This document shows, piece by piece, positions 51,130 through 59,839 of a stretch of 64,000 nucleotides of DNA (within the stretch, counting starts at the first letter, position 1; every line of letters begins with the position of its first letter). The DNA is from Haloarcula amylovorans (GTDB taxonomy: Archaea; Halobacteriota; Halobacteria; Halobacteriales; Haloarculaceae): the NCBI RefSeq assembly GCF_004681185.1, contig NZ_SRIF01000003.1:246330-310329 (forward strand), in the 5' to 3' direction. The notes under the pieces are model-generated. The model did not search any database. It saw nothing but the letters and a program-made list of their open reading frames with translations, and was not told where the DNA came from. Both the position numbers and the translations under genes were made by a program.

Positions 51130-51540
51130 ATGAAGATAATAGGCGTACTCCTGTTATCCCCTTGGGGCTTAGCAGCAGAAACTATCTTAGGTCTTCTCGG
51201 TGACGCAACGAAGTTCAATGTAGTCCTCCTATACGTCTTCAAGCAGCTCGATGCTGCCGACGAAGGTGGCTATGCCAGTTCTGAGTATGAGGAAAGCGAC
51301 CTACCGGAGAGCGTGACTATAGCCATGGACGTACTTGAAGAGGCAGGCGTAACCGTGACGAAACGTCACGAACACGGAGACCCAGCAGAGACGATTCTTG
51401 ACGTCGCCAGCGAAATAGAAGCGGATTTGATTTCGATTAGTGGTCGAAAGCGGAGTCCCCAACTGGGAAAGTGGTTTTCGGGAGCGTAACACAATCGGTT
51501 GCTTTGTCGGCCGATATTCCCTTTCTGGCCGTGATATCGG
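51130..51540 (+). pseudogene. Universal stress protein pseudogene (frameshift)
   Basis: The frame from ATG 51130 encodes a USP with HEHGDPAETILDVASEIEAD and LISISGRKRSPQLGKW, then stops early at GA. In the next frame the missing end appears: VVFGSVTQSVALSADIPFLA. So one base has been lost near 51470. The N-terminal strand (IIGVLLLSPWGLAAETILGL) has also drifted from the usual V-D-x-S pattern. It is related to the intact USP at 42120 (GRKRSP in both). It is the last gene of the island. Confidence 0.75.
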
Positions 51541-51988
51541 CCCAATATTTTCATATATCAGTATATGAACTCATATTTGAGATTTTATATCTACTTGTGC
51601 CATTTATGTATCTGTATATGGGGCATATGTTTTTTAAACTCCTTTAGTAAGCACGCCACGAGAATTTCCACCAATACGTTTTCAGATGTCATGATATAGA
51701 TTTACAATCGGTTCCTGCGGTCGATAGACACTACTCGACGTACTGGTATGCCAGCAGGCTGGTAATCCACTAGTGAGCAATGACAAAGGAGTGCCACGGT
51801 CGAAACGAGAACATGAGACGGACAACGTTCAAGCTAGCTATACCGGCGAGACACGCAGGAGCGGACGCTGGCGACACCGTGTGAATTGTTTCCCGGACTT
51901 CCTTGCTAGGGGTGTTACCAGACAGACACCGCGTATTTTGAGTGAGTCGATTCAAGGTGCTTTACGGGACTCCTATTCTTTAGATGTC
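51541..51988. other. AT-rich spacer with GTATC-type site at 51608-51620
   Basis: This stretch contains CATATA-TCAG-TATATG (an inverted repeat at 51552-51567), then GTATCTGTATATG at 51608-51620, which matches the sequence directly upstream of parA. It is followed by TTTTTTAAA. From about 51680 to 51988 the sequence returns to haloarchaeal composition, without a gene that I recognise. It may be the right border of the AT-rich island. Confidence 0.45.
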
Positions 51989-52225
51989 CGTCACACCCGT
52001 TGTGAACCGCAAATCCAGACTAGTCGCTCCGTTCGTGTGACGACCACTCACTTCACTCGTGTACAAATGGGGTCGCTCCCGAGTTCTGCAGCTACCACAC
52101 AGCAGTGCCAGCGGCAGCAGGGCACGTGCCACCGCGTCCATCAGCGTCGGTTCTGTGCCGATTCTCTCCTCAGGGCGTGTTCGTCACAGAGTTACCCGGA
52201 GGACTCCACCACAACGGGTGTGACG
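51989..52225. repeat. 237-bp element with 16-bp inverted ends, copy 1
   Basis: The left end CGTCACACCCGTTGTG (51989-52004) and the right end, its exact reverse complement (52210-52225), enclose a body shared with the copies at 55639-55875 and 62362-62598. All three are 237 bp. The right end lies inside the 3' coding end of the repeat-associated gene. Sequence to the left of the left end is unrelated in the three copies. Confidence 0.8.
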
Positions 52226-52468
52226 CCACCTGTCGTCGCTTTTCGGTCGCTGTTCTCCAAGAGATCCAGCCCGACGTAGCGTTGCTCAACTAATCCTTCT
52301 GCCGTCTCGGCATCCATCGCCAACAGCTCTGTTTGCGTCTGGTCTCGTCCGACCTGTCGTGTCTTCTCGATAAGGTCGTCACCGCCGATCTCGATCAGTT
52401 TTTCCCAGACACGCTTGACCGTTTGACGATGCGGCTCCTTGCCAAGTTCCGGGATTGTCGGTCTCCAT
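52192..52468 (-). pseudogene. Truncated repeat-associated gene, copy 1 (C-terminal about 90 codons)
   Basis: The minus-strand frame encodes ELGKEPHRQTVKRVWEKLIE, then IGGDDLIEKTRQVGRDQTQT, then ELLAMDAETAEGLVEQRYVG, ending GGVTPVVVESSG. It matches the C-terminus of the intact gene at 62565-63449. Homology stops near 52472, where unrelated sequence follows, so the N-terminal two thirds are missing. No start codon is present. Confidence 0.75.
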
Positions 52469-52587
52469 CTCGTCTCGAGTGGTCACTACTGACGAGAGAA
52501 GGCGACTGTGTACAATCTAGGACGATGCTGCACTACCGTGTTGCCACGCAAGTGGTCGTATTTTTCTCACTATCCTCCTACGCGAGG

Positions 52588-53763
52588 TCACAGTTTCGCG
52601 AGCGCCGCTTCGAGATCCCCCCTCAGGTCGTCAACGTGCTCGACTCCAACGGGAATCCGGACCAGTGAGTCCGATATCCCCGCGGCCGCCCGCTCCTCGT
52701 CGGAGAGATACGATGCGGACATCGTCGCGGGGTGATCGGCGAGCGACTCCGTGCCACCAAGGCTGACTGCCAGCGTGAACACGTCGAGTTCCTCGAGAAC
52801 GGCCCGTGTCTCGGCGCCGGTCGCATCCAGTTCGAATGAGACGATACCGCCGAAGCCGTCCATCTGGTGGGTGGCAAGCTCGTGTTGGGGATGGCTCTCC
52901 AAGCCGGGATAGTTGACTTGTACCGTCGCGGGATGGTCGGCGAGATACGTCGCGATTTCCGCGGCATTGCTCTCGTGCCGGTCCATTCGGAGTGGGAACG
53001 TCCGCAGTCCACGGAGCGTGAGATAACAATCGAAGGGGGCGAGCGTTCCGCCAAGGTCGTAGGACTGCGTATGAGTGACGTCGTCTGCGGCCGCTTCGTC
53101 ATTGGTTAGAACGACGCCCCCCATCGAATCGCTGTGGCCGTTGAGATATTTTGTCGTGCTGTGGACGACCATGTCAGCTCCGTGAGCGAGTGGACGCTGG
53201 AAGTACGGCGTCGCGAACGTGTTGTCGACGACGTAGGTTGCGTCGACCGACGCTGCAATGTCAGCCACGGCCGAGAGATCACAGAGCCGCAGCAACGGGT
53301 TCGTCGGCGACTCCATCCAGACGAGCGTGGTCTCGTCGGTGACTGCCTCGTTGACGGCGTCGACGTCCGTGGCATCGACGTACTCGACGGTGACGCCGAG
53401 TGAATCAGCGAGCAACTCCTCGAAAAGGACGCGTGTCCCGCCGTAAATTCCGTCGAACGCGACCACATGGTCGCCCGCCTCGACAACCGATAGGCAGGTC
53501 GCTGCCATCGCAGCCGTTCCCGACGCACATGCGATGGCGTGTTCGGCGCCGCTGAGTCGTGCGAGTCGGGTTTCGAGCGCATCGCGCGTCGGATTGTCGA
53601 AACGGGTGTACTTGTACCCGTGGTCTGCATCGCCGGGCGCACGCATTTCGTGTGTGGTGGTGAGGTGAATCGGTGAGACGACGTCGCCGGCATCCGTGGC
53701 GCCCGCGTCGCGCCAGTCGAATCGAGTGGCGACAGTTTCGAGATGGTACTCTGGATTTTCCAT
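52588..53763 (-). CDS. Cystathionine gamma-synthase/lyase-family PLP enzyme, paralogue 2
   Basis: The protein has 391 residues. Key elements match paralogue 1: YKYTRFDNPTRDALETRLAR, CASGTAAMAATCLSV, WMESPTNPLLRLCD, YVVDNTFATPYFQR, the PLP Lys in HSTTKYLNGHSDSMGG, and SLGGTESLADHPATMSASYL. The start MENPEYHLETVATRFDW at 53763 is preferred to an upstream Met. The two paralogues are the same length but clearly diverged, and this one is G/C-rich in codon use while paralogue 1 is more AT-rich. It stands alone, next to repeat copy 1. Synthase, gamma-lyase and methionine gamma-lyase activities are all possible. Confidence 0.9.
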   Translation of the reverse strand: MENPEYHLETVATRFDWRDAGATDAGDVVSPIHLTTTHEMRAPGDADHGYKYTRFDNPTRDALETRLARLSGAEHAIACASGTAAMAATCLSVVEAGDHVVAFDGIYGGTRVLFEELLADSLGVTVEYVDATDVDAVNEAVTDETTLVWMESPTNPLLRLCDLSAVADIAASVDATYVVDNTFATPYFQRPLAHGADMVVHSTTKYLNGHSDSMGGVVLTNDEAAADDVTHTQSYDLGGTLAPFDCYLTLRGLRTFPLRMDRHESNAAEIATYLADHPATVQVNYPGLESHPQHELATHQMDGFGGIVSFELDATGAETRAVLEELDVFTLAVSLGGTESLADHPATMSASYLSDEERAAAGISDSLVRIPVGVEHVDDLRGDLEAALAKL

Positions 53764-53947
53764 AACTGCCGTATGGTTGTACCGCTGCCGCAAAAATGAC
53801 CAGGGGAGTCTTTTTCGGTGCGTGCTCCGTACATCAAACGGGGAAGTCATCTTCCGTGTCCGGGGAGGGTGATGGTATTGTGTACGTAATACCGGCCAAT
53901 GTTGTACCCGACGATATGCACAGTACCCGGCGGACGTTGAATCGGGC

Positions 53948-54310
53948 GTGCCGATATCAGTTCGTCACGTCGACAGGGGCGCTTGGTTAAGCGTCAACGG
54001 AACGCGGGAACTCGGCGTCAGTACCCTTTGGCAGTTCACTGACTCCGAATTCTGTGAATGTGACGTGACCGATTTTCTCGCTGAAGGCTTCGCTGAAATC
54101 GGTATTGACGGGGCCGACGTGAAGGCGCGACTCGCCGGTCGGTGTATCCAGTGTGGGATCGAGGGGGCCACTCCGTGGCTTACCCTTGGCCGCATCATCG
54201 GTGCGGCCGACCGGGAGTTTTACCCCGTTGATCAGGACGCGGTTCAGGATCTCTCATCGGTGAGGGCAACCCACACGGGCGAGCGGTACGTAGCGTGTTC
54301 TTCTGGGTGA
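53948..54310 (+). CDS. Conserved-looking haloarchaeal protein with Cys-rich motif
   Basis: The protein has about 120 residues with GTG start at 53948. The informative region is SEFCECDVTDFLAEGFAEIG, then IDGADVKARLAGRCIQCGIE, GATPWLTLGRIIG and TGERYVACSSG. Four to five Cys (C-x-C, C-x2-C and a late Cys) could bind a metal. I recall similar sequences in haloarchaea but no functional name. The first 30 residues look less conserved, so the real start may be later, or the 5' end may be degraded. It lies between the PLP enzyme and the exporter, all on different strands. Confidence 0.5.
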   Translation: MPISVRHVDRGAWLSVNGTRELGVSTLWQFTDSEFCECDVTDFLAEGFAEIGIDGADVKARLAGRCIQCGIEGATPWLTLGRIIGAADREFYPVDQDAVQDLSSVRATHTGERYVACSSG

Positions 54311-54483
54311 TTATCGCGATCTTGCCGAGACTTCCAGATCACCACTTGGCATAAAAGACGACCGGTACACGATGCAACTCTGTTTGACAACAGCTTCGAT
54401 TCAGCTATTCAGAATCAGACTATCCGCGAAACCAAGTCCGATTACAAGAAAGACGGTCCAAACAATCGCCTAGCGAGGACGAA

Positions 54484-55242
54484 TTAGAAGACCGCATCAA
54501 TCGCGAGTTGGCCGGCCATGAGCAAGAGGAGGCCCTGGACGAGACGCTCGAACTGGTTATTCGGGAGATGTGGACGGAGACGAGTCCCGAGGGCGAGACC
54601 AACGAGGACGATGATTGCTGCGAGACTCCCCAGGATGAATTTCTGGAGCCCGAAGCGACCGGCGACGACAAGTGTTGGTAATCGTACGAGCTGTGGGACG
54701 ACTAATGCAGCGGCCATCCCGCCGATGAAAACTGCCCGTGGCGAGTCTCGGGTCTGCAGATAGAGGTATGGTACGGCAGGCGGGCCCGCTGCACCGACCC
54801 CGCCACCGAGAATACCGGTCGCTATTCCAGACATCAGGCCAAATTCTCGGTGCTCCGCTACCTGGTAGATATGTGATTCGTATCGTTGTGACAGGAGGAA
54901 GACAATAATATAGCCGCTCAGGGCGAGATAGAGGGTAGAAACGGGGACGACAAGCAATCCGAACGTGCCAATAATAGCACCGGGAACGAGACAGAGGAAA
55001 AAGAGCCAGTGGTCATGCATCAACTGCCAAGGCACCCCAGTGGTCACTAACAGCCCGATTTCGGAAACGGCGATCGGGAACATGAGCACCATGAGCGTGG
55101 ACTTTGGCGGAAACAATTGCAGGAGCAACGTTGCGGAAACGAGGCCAACACCGAACCCGAGGGTGCCCTTGACGATCCCCGCCACGAGAAGACTTCCTAC
55201 TGCAAGGAGTAGGACAAGGGGGCGAAACTCGGGGAACAGCAT
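54484..55242 (-). CDS. TauE/SafE-family anion exporter
   Basis: A 252-residue membrane protein with 7-8 hydrophobic helices. The repeated family signature occurs twice: VKGTLGFGVGLVSATLLLQL near the start and GIATGILGGGVGAAGPPAVP in the middle. This G-x-G-x-G-x-G pattern is characteristic of TauE/SafE/YfcA transporters, some of which export sulfite or sulfoacetate. It could serve sulfonate metabolism, but no sulfolyase gene is seen. ATG at 55242 begins MLFPEFRPLVLLLAVGSLL. No operon partner. Confidence 0.87.
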   Translation of the reverse strand: MLFPEFRPLVLLLAVGSLLVAGIVKGTLGFGVGLVSATLLLQLFPPKSTLMVLMFPIAVSEIGLLVTTGVPWQLMHDHWLFFLCLVPGAIIGTFGLLVVPVSTLYLALSGYIIVFLLSQRYESHIYQVAEHREFGLMSGIATGILGGGVGAAGPPAVPYLYLQTRDSPRAVFIGGMAAALVVPQLVRLPTLVVAGRFGLQKFILGSLAAIIVLVGLALGTRLRPHLPNNQFERLVQGLLLLMAGQLAIDAVF

Positions 55243-55453
55243 CTTTGTGGTAACTGCTTCTGTGGTGGCCCTGTTGAAGCTGCCGGCGTCCTCTCTGCAG
55301 ACATTTAGTCAAGCAAGCATTCTCTGCGCTCTATATTGGACCGAGTGCAACGAGCCACGTCAAGACTGGACTGGCCGTGATTCGGACTGTAGTTGCGCCG
55401 AACCCAAAAGGCGATGAGACTCATTAAAAGGACAAATTCGGCATTAGCGTCCT
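55243..55453. other. Intergenic stretch with degraded sequence
   Basis: No gene is recognised. It holds the upstream region of the exporter gene and a hairpin-like CACACTCGCAAGGAGTGTG at about 55455-55473, which forms a 6-7 bp stem at its right edge. Confidence 0.35.
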
Positions 55454-55637
55454 TCACACTCGCAAGGAGTGTGAGACACGTGAGTGACCCCGAGAGAAGA
55501 CAAATGATCCATCACGAATCTCGTTTCGGTCTGCTTGATCGGCATCTGCGATTGTATCCCGCATTTCGGCTACTTGGTCTTCGTCAAAGACATCGCGGAG
55601 ATCCTGGAGCGAGTATCCCTCGACAGCGTTTGACAGC
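55454..55637 (-). pseudogene. Possible C-terminal gene fragment next to repeat copy 2
   Basis: On the minus strand an open frame reads LSNAVEGYSLQDLRDVFDED, then QVAEMRDTIADADQADRNEI and RDGSFVFSRG before stopping. The acidic, helical composition looks coding, but there is no start codon and it abuts the left inverted end of the 237-bp element. It probably is the tail of a gene cut by the repeat. The family is unknown. Confidence 0.35.
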
Positions 55638-55638
55638 C

Positions 55639-55875
55639 CGTCACACCCGTTGTGAGCAGCGAATCGGGACTGGTCGCTCCGTTCGTGTTACAAACACTCA
55701 CTACACTCCTGCAAAGAGAGGGTCGCTCCTGGTTACTGCAGCTAGCAGACAGCAGCGTCAGCGGCGGCAGGGCACGTGCCACCACGTTCCTCGAGGTTGG
55801 TTCCGTGCCGATTCCCTTCTTAGACCGTGCTCGTCACAGGGTTACCCCGAAGACTCCACCACAACGGGTGTGACG
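55639..55875. repeat. 237-bp element with 16-bp inverted ends, copy 2
   Basis: The left end (55639-55654) and right end (55860-55875) have the same perfect 16-base inverted repeat as copies 1 and 3. The body is closer to copy 3 than to copy 1 in several places, for example the CTTCTTAGACCGT run. The right part continues into the repeat-associated gene. Confidence 0.8.
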
Positions 55876-56525
55876 CCCCCTGTGGTTGCCTTCCTATCAC
55901 CGTTCTCCAAGAGGTCGAGGCCGACGTAGCGTTGCTCGACCAAGCCTTCGGCAGCCTCCGTATCTATCGCCAGCAACTCCGTCTTCGTCTGGTCTCGCCC
56001 CACCTGTCTGGTCTTTGCAACGAGATCATCGCCGCCGATTTCGATTAGTTTCTCCCAGACGCGTTTGACCGTTTGACGATGCGGCTCCTTGCCAAGTTCC
56101 GCGGTCAGCGCGGTCTCCACATCGTCCTTGGTAAAGAACACGCCACTCCCATCAGTCCGTTCGGTCGCGAACTCAGGCCATCGCTTCGCGACGCTAATCG
56201 CTCGGTAGGTGTTCTGTCGATTCGAGCGTTCGACGAACATCGTCTTGACCTTCGCTTGGCGGCAGTTCGCGAAGAAATCTAGCGGCGAGGAACTGGGCTC
56301 GATCCCTTCAGGGAGCGTCTCAGCGTCTTCCTGCTGGTCGGGATCGGCTTCGAGTTGTTGTGCTTTCGCGATGGCGCTCTTGGCAACCTTGTAGGTTTCT
56401 GCCGGCTGAGCTTCGACATTATCGAGGCAACCCTCAGCCTCAACGATACTGTCGAGAGCTGTCGTCGGCGTTAGTGTGTTATGACATACTGACTCAGGGT
56501 TCGCTGCGGAATCGAACCGGAGCAA
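55842..56525 (-). pseudogene. Repeat-associated gene, copy 2, with N-terminal deletion
   Basis: The frame of 227 codons matches the intact gene from ETYKVAKSAIAKAQQLEADP to the end, GGVTPVVVESSG. About 95 codons of the coiled-coil N-terminus have been replaced by an unrelated stretch (PTTALDSIVEAEGCLDNVEA). The ATG of the intact gene (MPRNTDADD) reads VCHNTL here. The upstream structure at 63461-63506 is also present but decayed (56498-56542). It is probably non-functional, although the open frame persists. Confidence 0.7.
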
Positions 56526-56804
56526 CCGACCACGGGACGGGCTACAGAAAACTGGTGGTCAGCAAGGCATGGCTACTACTCGCAACGCTCAGGATAACGT
56601 CAAGAACACCGCCGGAATCGCGATTCCTCACTCTTCAACCTCCGTCTAGTGTTCGATACCGGCTTTGAGAACTATCTCGCCAAGGGGCGACTGGCCGAAA
56701 AGCTGTCTGTCAACGTGGTGAGCCAGTCGCTCCTCCATCAGGACATATCTGACCCGGACAATGCTGGCAGTCGGCTTAACACCGTCGCGGATAGACAGTT
56801 AGCT

Positions 56805-57065
56805 ATGGTGTCACCCAATGCGGTCGAAACCGAGGACGAGTACATCCACGTGCAGTTCCGCGACCCGGATCAGTTCGACGAGATTCGGACGCCCGACTGG
56901 GCAGAGAACCCGGCTCACTCTGTCTCCGAGGGCAGCGAGGTGCGGATGGGCAGGGGAGAAGAAAACGATGACTGGAAGGTTGAGTCGGTTCTGCTGAAAA
57001 AGAGCGTTGGCGAGGAGAAGGCAGAGGAAGAGGCAAAACAAATCGTCGAGAAAATCGAGTCTTGA
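56805..57065 (+). CDS. Small acidic haloarchaeal protein
   Basis: A 86-residue protein. ETEDEYIHVQFRDPDQFDEI, RTPDWAENPAHSVSEGSEVR and VESVLLKKSVGEEKAEEEAK show a beta-rich core followed by a charged helix. The pattern is conserved in my memory of haloarchaeal plasmids, but without a function. ATG at 56805 is used because the upstream extension overlaps degraded repeat sequence. It lies 85 bases before the membrane protein gene. Confidence 0.55.
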   Translation: MVSPNAVETEDEYIHVQFRDPDQFDEIRTPDWAENPAHSVSEGSEVRMGRGEENDDWKVESVLLKKSVGEEKAEEEAKQIVEKIES

Positions 57066-57150
57066 ACTACTCCACCCCTACCGAGACACGCGTATGGGTT
57101 CAACTTTCCTAGCCACCATCGCTTTTTCTGCTGACCGATAGTAGTGAACC

Positions 57151-57735
57151 ATGCCCACTGTAGGGACTCTCGTCCACAATGAGGCGACGAATGCGGCTAT
57201 CGGGTGGGTGTTGATAGGTATCGTGACGATTGCCGCCATCTCGACTGCTATTAGCGGCATCTATCTTCGGGCTACGTTCACCGCGTTGGTTGCTGTCGTG
57301 GCCGCGCTTCCAGCACTCGTCCGGGCAAATCACAAAGTGATGGTGCCGTGGCCGTTACTGGCTCTCACGACCGGAGCTATCGTCACCCTATCCTTCGGTG
57401 GGCGTCCGGAGATTGGCACGCCTGTGGCCGTCGCGGGGTAGGCGTTGATGGGCGTCGCTGAACTCGGCGCGTTTACGACAGTCGAGATGAGCTATCGGTT
57501 TGCGGTCGGGTTTGCCACACTAACGACGCTAGCTCTCCAGGGTGTCTGGATCGTTGCCCAATTCTATGCCGATCGGTGGCTAGAGACCGAGTATCTCACG
57601 ACGCAGGTCGAACTCCAGATGGACATGGTCGTCGTCACAGTTACCACCGTTGTCGTCGGGCTTCTGTTCCAGTGGTACGTCAGCTGGTTCGAACCACCGG
57701 GATCACGAGCGTATCACAGGGATTCTACAGAATGA
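57151..57735 (+). pseudogene. Membrane protein interrupted by an in-frame TAG
   Basis: ATG 57151 starts a hydrophobic protein (NAAIGWVLIGIVTIAAISTA, then VPWPLLALTTGAIVTL) that stops at TAG 57439-57441. The same frame goes on without interruption (MGVAELGAFTTVEMSYRFAV, then LALQGVWIVAQFYADRWLET and VVVTVTTVVVGLLFQWYVSW) to 57735. Together this is a 194-codon protein with about six membrane helices, the usual size of the family that accompanies the next gene. The nonsense codon is either a real mutation, an error, or readthrough. The end overlaps the next gene by ATGA, which shows that the downstream half belongs to the same original gene. Confidence 0.7.
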
Positions 57736-58388
57736 CGCTGACCAGCATGCTGGGCCTGTGTACTCGCAGAGAACGGTTCCTGACCCGGGGGCTCCAAGTT
57801 GCCTTACTATTACTAGCGGCTGGTGGCGTGGCGACCGGTCGATTGGGAATCACCGCGAATGCGGTACTAGCCTTGGGAGTGACACTCCTTCCGGCCGTGC
57901 TACGCCGGGAGTACGGCTACGTTGTGGACGCCCGACTCGTCCTCTGGATTACCATCGCCATCTGTCTCCACTCGTTGGGCGCCCTTGGACCCTATCGCTG
58001 GTATCCCTGGTACGACGAGATCACACACACTGTCTCAGGAGCCCTCGTTGCTGGTGTTGGATACGCGACGCTCCGCGCGTTCGAAGAACATTCCCCCGAT
58101 ATTACCGTCCCTGATTCCTTTAGAGGATTCTTTGTGGTGATATTCGTTCTGGCATTCGGCGTCAGCTGGGAAGTCTTTGAGTTCACTGCGGTCGTTCTGG
58201 CTCAAGCTATCGGGACGGATGCACCGGTTGCGGTATTTGGCATCGAGGATATCGTCACCGATATGGTAGCCAATATGGCTGGCGGTATCGTAGTCGCACT
58301 CTGGGGGACGCGCTACTTCCGTGGTCTAGCAGGCTTCCTCAGAACCCGGCTGGATGCGTCCTGTAGCGGAGATTCACAGCAGAGATAG
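57732..58388 (+). CDS. YjdF/DUF2238-like membrane protein
   Basis: A 218-residue protein with about six membrane helices. The family-like sequence WYDEITHTVSGALVAGVGYA and FGVSWEVFEFTAVVLAQAIG, then IEDIVTDMVANMAGGIVVAL (with the conserved D-x-x-x-D-x-x-A-N-x-x-G) fits the DUF2238/YjdF group of bacterial and archaeal membrane proteins. Function unknown. It overlaps the interrupted membrane protein by ATGA, so the two are a translationally coupled pair. Confidence 0.75.
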   Translation: MTLTSMLGLCTRRERFLTRGLQVALLLLAAGGVATGRLGITANAVLALGVTLLPAVLRREYGYVVDARLVLWITIAICLHSLGALGPYRWYPWYDEITHTVSGALVAGVGYATLRAFEEHSPDITVPDSFRGFFVVIFVLAFGVSWEVFEFTAVVLAQAIGTDAPVAVFGIEDIVTDMVANMAGGIVVALWGTRYFRGLAGFLRTRLDASCSGDSQQR

Positions 58389-58510
58389 TCCATCTCTGTC
58401 AACTGCTAATCTCATCTGGGAGAGGGTCTTCGACTGGTAGACGTGAGAGGGCGGTCCTGACTGCCTCTCAGTCGCCAGTGAGTTCGTCTCCTAGTCAGCG
58501 ATGGAGACGA

Positions 58511-58999
58511 TTAGTCTTCGACTTCCGATTGATCGAACTGTTCGCCGGCCTGTGAGAGTTCTTCGAGCGCGTCTTCTTCTTCGCGGAGCGTTTCCTCTAA
58601 GAGATCAGCGGCTTCATCGTAGCCCGCTTTGCCGGCCAGCGAGGTGACGTTCCCGTAGGCGGCGATTTCGTAGTGTTCGGTCTTTTGTCCGAGCGAGATA
58701 TTGTAGCGGTCGAGCGTGTCACCGTCGTTTTCTTGGGCGAACTGTTCATGCTCTTCGATAAGAGCGTCTACGACCCGCTCTTCTTTCGTCTGAGGGTCTT
58801 CGTCGAGCTTCTCGAATACGTCTTCTAACCGTTCGACGTGGTCCTGGGTCTCATCGCGGTGTTCCGAGAACGCTTGCTGGGCCGCTTCGTATTCGGTCTG
58901 GTCTGCGAGTGTGCCGATCGCATCGACCAACTGCTGTTCGGTATAGTAGAGCTCCTGTACCCCTTCGACGAGAAGTTTCTCGGTTGAATCAGTTGTCAT
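58511..58999 (-). CDS. YciE/YciF-like (DUF892) ferritin-like protein
   Basis: A 162-residue four-helix protein. LLVEGVQELYYTEQQLVDAI, then EHRDETQDHVERLEDVFEKL, EEHEQFAQENDGDTLDRYNI and HYEIAAYGNVTSLAGKAGYD carry the Glu and His residues of a di-iron site, and EETLREEEDALEELSQ ends the protein. DUF892 proteins are linked to stress and desiccation responses. The AAYG in helix 4 is typical. It is a monocistronic gene with about 120 bases before the next unit. Confidence 0.87.
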   Translation of the reverse strand: MTTDSTEKLLVEGVQELYYTEQQLVDAIGTLADQTEYEAAQQAFSEHRDETQDHVERLEDVFEKLDEDPQTKEERVVDALIEEHEQFAQENDGDTLDRYNISLGQKTEHYEIAAYGNVTSLAGKAGYDEAADLLEETLREEEDALEELSQAGEQFDQSEVED

Positions 59000-59210
59000 C
59001 GTGATCCTCCATCACACAGTTAGTTTGTGCGGCGGATGAACGGTGGGGCTGGGAAAGCAAGTCTACTAAATCCAGGCGAATACAACGTTCGCTAATATCG
59101 GGCCGTGGACACAGCGGTTCACGGTCGCCATGTAATCTCGATACGGAAGCTCACGGATAGACTAATGTCGAAGCGACTGTCCCAATTGAGAGCGTGTTGG
59201 TCATGGACTC

Positions 59211-59420
59211 CTATGTCAGGCAGCGCAGTTGTTCGCTCCCATCTTGAACATTGCGGCTGATGTCGACGCTTTCGCCTCCTTGATTGATATTGATGACCGT
59301 CTCGTAGTTATCTGGCTTCGTTGGGACATTCTCGATCATCTGCTCAACGAATGTCTCCTCACCGAAATTAACGGCTTTGGTGAATCGCCATACAGCGGCG
59401 ACTTCCGGCACTAGAACAGG
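59211..59420 (-). pseudogene. C-terminal remnant of an MBL-fold hydrolase
   Basis: The minus-strand frame encodes AVNFGEETFVEQMIENVPTK and PDNYETVININQGGESVD, the tail seen in rhodanese-linked MBL-fold persulfide-dioxygenase/hydrolase proteins (F-E-x-x-F-V-x2-M-x3-L-P). The catalytic H-x-H-x-D-H part is absent. Upstream codons are unrelated. It is a leftover of a deleted gene. Confidence 0.6.
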
Positions 59421-59839
59421 TGCTTGATCCGTGGCACTTGGATAGTTCTGACCACAGGTTCCAGTGTATCCATGCTGGCGAAGCAACTAGAACCATTCAC
59501 CGGGGCGCTAAAATAACGTAACCCAACCCCCTCTGGTGATTCACTAGAGCCCACTAGTGTTATCCTGAGTATCCCGCTTCAGTAGCGTCGTGTTCGCGAT
59601 TGGCCCAACCATGATAGGGCTGGACCTGTACACTTTGCATGGCCTCTGGGCGACTGCCATACTCCAAGACGAAGCACCGTGTGTACTCCCCCAGGGGCCA
59701 TTTCTGGGCCGCTCGGTTGACGTGCTGGGCCAGGTAGTGATTATCTGTCGAGCGCGGCTACTCGGTGGCTGCTGTCGGGTTTCGCGTCCCGCTGTCGGTA
59801 GCACTCCACACTCAGTATCTGGGGATTCGTCGGCTCTCT
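59421..59839. other. Stretch without recognisable gene
   Basis: On the minus strand a frame ending at 59560 encodes SVQVQPYHGWANREHDATEA with an upstream Arg/Trp/Tyr-rich part. It has plausible composition but no start and no family that I know. The remaining sequence is unassigned. It may be a second gene remnant. Confidence 0.35.

Noticed and set aside
57439..57441. TAG read as pyrrolysine
   Set aside because: No pyl gene or methylamine methyltransferase is present, and pyrrolysine is not expected in haloarchaeal membrane proteins.
59544..59804. Minus-strand frame of 86 codons
   Set aside because: The composition (Arg/Ser/Thr/Gln) is not coding-like, and the alternative frame ending at 59560 looks better but has no start.
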